This document shows positions 57,796 to 64,000 of a stretch of 64,000 nucleotides of DNA, piece by piece. Under the pieces are notes generated by a model that was not told the origin of the DNA, made no database searches, and saw nothing but the letters and a program-made list of their open reading frames with translations. The stretch's first letter is position 1. Every line of letters starts with the position of its first letter. The DNA comes from Cryptomeria japonica. Taxonomy: Eukaryota; Streptophyta; Pinopsida; Cupressales; Cupressaceae. Made by a program: the position numbers and the translations under genes. The stretch covers positions 571,899,241 through 571,963,240 of the forward strand of contig NC_081410.1 in NCBI RefSeq assembly GCF_030272615.1. The letters are read 5' to 3'.

Positions 57796-58897
57796 TTTTG
57801 CTTAAAATTGTATGAATTAGACGGTATTCAACTCCGAGGAAAAGAATCAGACTTTTCCAATTTCAGAACTAAAACAGAGTAGGGGAAAATAAGCAATTGA
57901 ACTCACCTGTCTTCAACATCAAACTGTGAAACCCTCAGAATAATTGAGCTAAATTAGCTTCTGCGTCTCCACTCTTCGCTAACGGCACCAATAATTGTTT
58001 TACCTGAGAAGCATCATATTTAAGGACGGAAAATACTGAAAAAGAACCAACACACGCTTCGTCCCAGCTCATTCATCCATGTAAAACCACTAGTGATTTG
58101 ATACAGTTCTGACATGCTTATTAATTAGAAATCAACTCGACACAGTCAACATGCCTTCTCATGATTGTTTCCATAATTGTAATTTGAAAACACGAAAACG
58201 AAGGAAAATTCTGTTTCGATCGTGCCACCTTTTCTTCCTAAACACCATCGGGCTGATTTGAAAACACCGCTTTGAACCTTGAACTATTTTAAAAGAAGTT
58301 CATTGGTTCAAAGTTCAATGGCAAAAGATCAACATTTGCGAACAGGCAGAAAGGGACAAAAGGAACATTTAATGACACGGGAATGAACCTTGAACGTTGA
58401 ACCGTTTCAAAAAATGTTCAATGGTTCAAGTTCAAAGTGACCACAAGACTAGTACTAAAGAGATAGCCGCAAAAAACAAGACAAAAGACCGATTGAACCT
58501 TGAACCTTGAATCGGAAAGGCTCAAAGTTCAAGTTCAACGACTATGCTGATGAAGACTTAGAACTAAATGGATCACATTTCCTTTGAACCCGAATTTTGA
58601 ACTTTATAAAATGTTCAATAGATGAGTACAAAACTCAATTGATGAAGACTTAAACACTACGAAAATGATGACCCTTATTTTTGATGGGCTATAAGCAGAA
58701 AAATAAAAGGGGTGTAACAATTGGCTCTGACTGGGGAACAGGACTGTGAAGGACTAGGAAGGAACGTAGAATCTCTGGTTTCACACTAAAACAAAGACGA
58801 GGATGTAAAACAGGTACAGCTAGACACAACAATACTGACACAACAAAATTGAGAAAACAAAACAAAGCTATGTATAGAGAATGCAGGGAATACCTGC
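57796..58897 (-). other. Element E spacer between integrase and accessory gene
   Basis: A 1.1-kb non-coding stretch with the TTGAAC hairpin array at 58270-58619 (listed separately). No protein is convincing. Confidence 0.6.
58270..58619. repeat. Array of four TTGAAC hairpins
   Basis: Units at 58270-58311, 58384-58437, 58493-58538 and 58583-58619 each have arms built from TTGAACC and its complement GGTTCAA. Unit 3 has about 17-base arms (TTGAACCTTGAACCTTGA with TCAAAGTTCAAGTTCAA) around an 11-base loop. Arms and loops differ between units. Confidence 0.8.
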
Positions 58898-60030
58898 TTA
58901 CAATTTGTAGAGCTTGAGGTCCTGTCCATTATAAGACAGGGGAAGAACAGTACCATCCATATACGCGAGCTTGAAAGAATTTGGTCGCTTCACTTCATGA
59001 ATAAGAAATGGACCTTTCCACAAGGACTCAAATTTTCCATGTGCTCCCCTCGGCTCCCTTCTTTTGTCCCAGAGTAGAACTTGATCTCCCTGCATAAATT
59101 TCCTTGGCCTGGCTTTATGATCAAAAATCTATTTAACCCGCTGCTGATGTTCCGTAATGTGATCAACCAATTTTTTCCTTTCTTCTTCAATTCTAGCTAG
59201 ATGCATAATCCTCCTTTCCAGTGCATTTTGAAAATGTGAATCTTCAATAACTGTCTGTAATTTGGAAGCTGCCAATTCAAGAGGAAGTGAAAGCTGAGCC
59301 CCAACACCATCCACAAGTTCAAAAGGTGACATACCAATTGCTCATTTTGGTGATGTCCTGTCTGCCCATAGGGCCTTATATAACCTTTTATGCCAATCCT
59401 TAGCATTTTCACTGACCAATTTATTCATGATATTTATCAGATTTTTGTTACTGGATTCTGCCTGACCATTACCTTGTGGATAATAGTCAGAGGAATGCGC
59501 CAAGGAAATACCGTGATCATAACAAAACATGGATATTTCTATAGAAGAAAAAATTGCAGCATTGTTAGTCACTATCTTCAATGGTACCCCAAAACGAACC
59601 AGAATATTTTCCTTTAAGAACTCACATATTACTTCTAAGGTTGTTCTCCTAACAGGCACTGCTTCTACCCACTTAGTAAAATAATCTGTAGCTGTGAGGA
59701 TATGTGTATGTCTAGTGCTGGAAGAAGGTGTCAGTGGACCAATGAAATCTAGTCCCCATTGCTTGAAAGGTTCTTCCACAACCACTGGCCTGAGAGGTAA
59801 AGCGGCTAGTTGTGGTTTCCCTGTAAAGAATTTACATTTATCACACTTTGCAACCCAAACATAAGCATCTTTAAACATACCGGGCCAATAATAGCAATTT
59901 CTTAATATTTTGTATGTGGTGTCTGTAGAAGAGAAATGACCGCCACAAGAATCATCATGAAATGACTTCAGCAAGGACTCACGCTGCGCTTTATCCACAC
60001 ACCTCAGGAAGGTTCCATCTAGACCTTTCT
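58898..60030 (-). pseudogene. Element E integrase
   Basis: The HHCC region has FHDDSCGGHFSSTDTTYKIL and CDKCKFFTGK. The core has WGLDFIGPLTP with the first Asp; the second block reads IVTNNAAIFSS, with Asn for Asp; the third, PQGNGQAESSNK, keeps Glu. Behind a stop near 59340 follow MSPFELVDGVGAQLSLPLEL and, after a stop near 59129, the C-terminal domain with GDQVLLWDKRREPRGAHGKF. Final stop at 58898. The Asp to Asn change alone should abolish strand transfer. Confidence 0.88.
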
Positions 60031-60790
60031 TATATAATATGTTACCAAAAATAACATATTTAGCTGCTTTTAACTTCAGGTTTCTCTTTTATTTGGGAGA
60101 CAAATGTGTAGGACATTCCCCATATGTCAAGAAAAAGGCTACATCAGTGAACCATTCATCCTGCAGGCTAACAAAAAGAGCTAAAGGAAAACATTCTTCT
60201 TCTTCTTTATTTTCTGCCATTAGGCGACACAATCCCTGTCCACGAACTAACTTCGTTGGCCTGATATCCAAGTCAAATTCTGGAACCTTTGAATCCCAAG
60301 TTGCTCTATTATTCATTCCCACCTCTTGCTAAGTCAAGATACTTTTAACAATAGAATTTGGCACAAAAACAATTGAATGAGAATGCAATATGTAATACCT
60401 AAAATGCTTAACAACTTTAACAACTGCGAAAGCCTGCTTCTCATTCAATGAATAGTTTAATTCATGCTTTTTAAGCGAAATGCTCATAAACACAATAGGA
60501 AACTCTTCACCAAGTTCATTCTTTTGTAGGAGAATACTGGACATTATGTGTTCTGAAGCATTACAGTAAATGATAAAGCTTTTCTTGAAATCGGGATTAA
60601 TTAATGTTGGAGCATGAGTGATGGCCTTTTTAACCTCTTCAAAAGCTTTCTTTGCTTCCTCTTTCCATTTAAAGATTTGTTTCTCACTCATCATTCCTAC
60701 AATATGCTTAGTGATTTTAGCAAAATTTGGCACAAATCTCCTAAGAAAGCTTACCTGACCAAAGAATGATTTGACACCACTCCTGTCTGA
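60031..60790 (-). pseudogene. Element E gypsy-type RNase H, degenerate active site
   Basis: Directly behind RT: KSFIIYCNASEHIMSSILLQ (Asn for the first Asp), LNYSLNEKQAFAVVKVVKHF with the Glu, and IVFVPNSIVKSIL where VPN replaces TDH. A stop at 60329 is followed by KVPEFDLDIRPTKLVRGQGL without the last Asp. The pattern equals that of element B. Confidence 0.8.
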
Positions 60791-61760
60791 CGGCAAACTT
60801 AACTGCTGAATAGCTTTAACATGATCAGGATCAATCTTGATACCATCTTGCAAAACTATATGTCCTAAAAGATTTCTTTCAGTGACACAAAAAACTAATT
60901 TCTTTGGGTTAAGAGAAATACCATGATCTCGGCACCTTTGCAACACAGTTTCTAAATCCTTGAAATGATCTTCCCTTTTCTTGGAGAAAACTGTCAAATC
61001 ATCTGGATACACAACAATGATTTTACCAATCAGATGACCAAAAGAAAGGTTCATTGCCCTTTGGAAAGTAGCACCAGCATTTATTAGACCGAAAGGCATG
61101 CGATTATAAGCAAAAGTTCCCCATGGTGTTGTAAAGGCGGTTTTGTGTTGATCTTCTTTTACCACACTTATCTGATTATATCCAGAGAAACCATCAAGCA
61201 TAGACATCATTTCAGATCCGGAAACGTTTTGGAGAACGTGATCCATTGCTGGTAAAGGATAATTGTCTTTTAAGCTAGCCTGATTCAGATTCCGGAAATC
61301 AACACAAATTCTTATCTCTCTGTTTTTCTTGCGAACCGGAACAATGTTAGCCACCCATGTAGAATGATGAATTGGATAGATTATCCTTGCCTGAAGCATT
61401 TTATCTATTTCTTTGAAAATTGCATCTGCAACTTTTGGGTTATAATTCCTTAATTTCTGCTTGAAAGGAGCCGCTCCTGGTTTTAGGGGAATATGATGTT
61501 GAAATTGACCATCTCTAAAATCTTTCAAATCTTCATAGGATCAGGCAAAAACATCAAGAAACCTTCTCAATAGTTCAGTGAACAAATGCCTTTCTTTCGG
61601 AGTGCAACATTTACCCAAATTAACCATTTTTGGATTATTTTCATCTCCAATATTAATTCTCTCATATTCACCTGATGTATAAGCATTGTGGGAATCAGTT
61701 CTTCTTACTGACTTGTCATTGCGATCGAACAGGCTCTCTAAAGTTACCAAGCCTTTTGGA
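60791..61760 (-). pseudogene. Element E reverse transcriptase
   Basis: Blocks are VQLKGNRIPKGLVTLESLF in the lead-in, DVFA then a stop at 61541 and SYEDLKDFRDGQFQHH, IVPVRKKNREIRICVDFRNL, MMSMLDGFSGYNQISVV with the first catalytic Asp, NRMPFGLINAGATFQRAM, and VVYPDDLTVFSKK with a YPDD box. The other residues of the palm are present. The lead-in aligns directly with LETNEIPKGLVEL of element B, confirming that the two elements share the aRH-to-RT junction. Confidence 0.9.
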
Positions 61761-61782
61761 ATTCGATTTCCTTTAAGCTGAA

Positions 61783-62400
61783 CTACCCCTCTCTGGTGCT
61801 TCCCTTCTCATCTGGACAAAATTCATTGCATTGGTTTTCTAAACCTTCAAAATAAGAAGCAAACATAGCGGCATTTTGTAAGAACTTATCAATATGCTTA
61901 TCATCTTCAAACACTTGCCAAAAATCTAAATTATCAAGAACGTTTGGGTGATAAATTACTTCAATTCTGTAAACATCAATACCAAAATCTAGATGTGGAA
62001 GAAGTAAGGACGCTGATACCGCTAGAGAATCTGCATGAGAATTTTGACTTCTGGGAATAGCTTCTATTGAAAATGCATCAAAATACTCAATTTCATCCCA
62101 AATTCTATTTCTATAATGCTTGAGCCTCTCATTTTTCATAGAATAGTGATTGCGCACCTGATTAACAATCAATTCTGCATCACCTTTAGCACACAACAGT
62201 TTAATCCCTTTTTTCTTGGCTTGTTCAATTCCTAGAAATAGTGCTTCGTATTCTGCGGTGTTATTTGTATTTTTAAACTCCAGCTTAAATGAAAAAGGAA
62301 AATTCTCACCCTGTGGAGAAATAAGTACCACTCCAGCGCCAGATCCAACAGATGCACAAATTTCGTCAAATTCCATTGTCCACAACCCTGCAGTATGATC
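61783..62400 (-). pseudogene. Element E archaeal-type RNase H located before RT
   Basis: In the frame from 62955 to 61783, residues about 191-318 are a full RNase H of the aRH type: LWTMEFDEICASVGSGAGVV with Asp197, NNTAEYEALFLGIEQAKK with Glu235, LLCAKGDAELIVNQVRNHY with Asp259, and PRSQNSHADSLAVSASLL with Asp309. All four catalytic positions are filled. It lies between protease and RT. It would degrade the RNA of hybrids during cDNA synthesis. The frame ends at 61783 and RT continues in another frame, so a small indel separates them. Confidence 0.85.
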
Positions 62401-62955
62401 AACCACACCTTCTGACATATTTTTAATGTCATCAGAGAAAAGCAAATAGTTACCAAATTCACATTCCTGGTACAATATTTGTGATTTTGGATCCTCTAAA
62501 GGAAACACTGTAAATTTGGATTTTGGTTCTGGTATGAGAGTAATCTTCTGCCTTCCTATAGGAATCATTGCCTCAGACCAATCCATTTTAATCTCTCCGC
62601 CTAGGTCTTTACAAAAAGTCCTACTCAGCAACATTCCATAACTTGCTAGAATATCAGCAACCAATATTGTGAGCTTTACTCTTTTATTGGGATGAACTGC
62701 TAAAGCAACTTGAGCGTCTTTAATCTGACCAAGTAAATGAATTTGTTTAGAATCCATTGAGAAGCATTTGCCAAAGGTTTTAGTAAGTGTGAGACCTAAT
62801 GCTTTGTCCACTATGGAAGGCATTATATTATCTGAAGCTCCCGAATAAATAATATAGTTATTAAGTTTATAACCATTGATAAATAGGGAGACATAGAAAG
62901 GCTCAGGTTTCTGGTCTGACAGATTCATTAACTGACACTTTTGATGTAAAAGCAT
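62401..62955 (-). pseudogene. Element E aspartic protease
   Basis: The retropepsin motif reads NYIIYSGASDNIMPSIVDKA, with Tyr in place of the catalytic Asp (residue 37), then LLGQIKDAQVALAVHP and ASYGMLLSRTFCKDLGGEIK. The Tyr change removes activity. The frame overlaps the end of gag by about 50 bases in a different frame, which could be decay or an old gag-pol shift. Confidence 0.8.
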
Positions 62956-64000
62956 TCGTTTGTTCTGTTAACTGGGCTTCAATATTGAATGGTAAAGACT
63001 CAAAGTTTGTCAATACATTTGAAGGCTGCAACTGAAAGTTTTCCCTCTGCACATACTTAATCAACTTTTCTAGCTCTTTGGGATTCATCCTGAGGTATTC
63101 AGCAGGAGAGATTTGAATTTTTGATGTTTTACAAAACTCAACAATATCAAAAGGGATATCAGACTCAGGTCGCTTCAAGATTTGAACCTCTTGAACCTTT
63201 GAACCTACTTCTGAATTTCGGTTCATAGGTTCCTTACCCTTGGTTGAATTTTCATAGGATGATGGAGTGCTTGTATTTTTAAATTGATGCTGGTTTCTAG
63301 TGAAAACAAAACAAGAGGGATCTTCAAGGGTTACCAATATATCACCTCCTCTATCTGATTCAGATTCATATTCAAGGAAGTGTATTCCAGAGTCGCCAGG
63401 CTGTCCATGAATTTCCTCTATCGAGCTAGGCTCATTTAGAACTTCTCCTGTGCTAAGCATCTGTGCATGTCTCACCATTTCTGGACAAGAGTTACCATCA
63501 TGGTCATCTGTTAAGTGAAAGATGCACATATTTCTCCTGGGAGGGGGTGCTTCAATGGCTAGTCTTTGCTGAGTTGGGGGCAATTGTAGAGCTTTATTTC
63601 CTGTTCCGGGGGGCTGACTATTAGGCCATCTTGGAATATCTTGATAAGGTTGAGGGTATGATGTATTAGGCTTGGGGAGTTGTCTCTTGAGAGTGATCAC
63701 ATCATTAACCAATCTTTGGATTATGAGATCAGAGGAAGTTGTGGAAGTTGATGATTGTGAGTTAGTAGCTTGAACTTCTCTTCTCCATTTGCCTGCATTG
63801 ATCAGATCATCTTTTAATTCTACTGCTGTGGTTTTGGCAGTGGCTAAATCCTGGACTCTTTGCCTACGAATAAAGAAACTTATTTCTGCAGGCATTGCAT
63901 TAATGAAGAAACATTTCAAATTATCATCAGAAGGTCTCCGATTAACTGAAATCTTATGAACAATCTTGTCAAACCTTGCCACAAAGTCTCTCATGGATTC
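62903..64000 (-). pseudogene. gag: Element E gag, C-terminal part (runs off the window)
   Basis: The minus-strand frame is open from the right edge to TAA or TAG at 62903. It begins in the end of a gag domain (MRDFVARFDKIVHKISVNRR, CFFINAMPAEISFFIRRQRV), then polar Pro/Gln-rich sequence, a zinc-knuckle-like CIFHLTDDHDGNSC, and an acidic, Ser-rich tail. No stop lies within the visible 363 codons, so this part is better preserved than the rest of the element. The N-terminal part is outside the window. Confidence 0.8.

Larger units (their letters stand above)
54685..64000 (-). mobile_element. Element E: Ty3/gypsy of the same type as B (5' end outside window)
   Basis: On the minus strand the order is gag (cut by the window edge), protease, aRH, RT, gRH, integrase, spacer, accessory gene. 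It is the most complete copy of the B-type layout. Pol from RT to integrase is in one frame with several stops; protease and aRH are in another. Confidence 0.87.

Overview
The window is nuclear DNA of a seed plant and is almost entirely transposon. Large, degraded Ty3/gypsy elements dominate, with a Ty1/copia fragment, a Mutator-like element, a SINE-like remnant and long microsatellites. The only host genes are broken pieces: a PPR gene, a duplicated glycosyltransferase fragment and a cytochrome P450 N-terminus. The density of old LTR elements and the look of the P450 piece suggest a gymnosperm (conifer-like) genome. This is an inference; no decisive marker is present.

Left part (1-23.3 kb): element A is a Tat-type Ty3/gypsy retrotransposon. 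It has gag, protease with a G-patch, RT, gypsy RNase H (gRH), a second archaeal-type RNase H (aRH) and integrase. Behind pol lies an antisense gene for a plant-mobile-domain (PMD) protein, which appears to have its own TATA box and an intron. Inserted in A, with a perfect 5-bp target duplication, is element C (11349-19216), a gag-only LTR element with two 1260-bp LTRs. A is itself inserted in element B.

23.3-31.1 kb: element B is a different Ty3/gypsy lineage in which the aRH lies before RT. After integrase it carries a very large sense-strand accessory gene (about 1,200 codons). The same domain order and a homologous accessory gene (about 1,036 codons) occur on the minus strand in element E (54.5-64 kb), which runs off the right edge.

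31.1-54.5 kb: a minus-strand copia element D, broken inside RT and joined to an unrelated acidic reading frame, sits in a decayed PPR gene. A Mutator-like element (37334-39952) has long GC-rich terminal inverted repeats. Two tandem glycosyltransferase fragments lie beside a P450 fragment. The rest is AT-rich DNA with four relics that look related, a relic with a G-patch and zinc knuckle, and microsatellites.

No element here is intact: each integrase has lost one catalytic acidic residue and every long reading frame carries stops. The most notable items are the aRH-before-RT order shared by B and E, their large accessory protein, the spliced antisense PMD gene of A, and several arrays of small hairpins whose stems differ between units yet stay complementary. 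All domain calls were made by eye from translated motifs; no database search was run.
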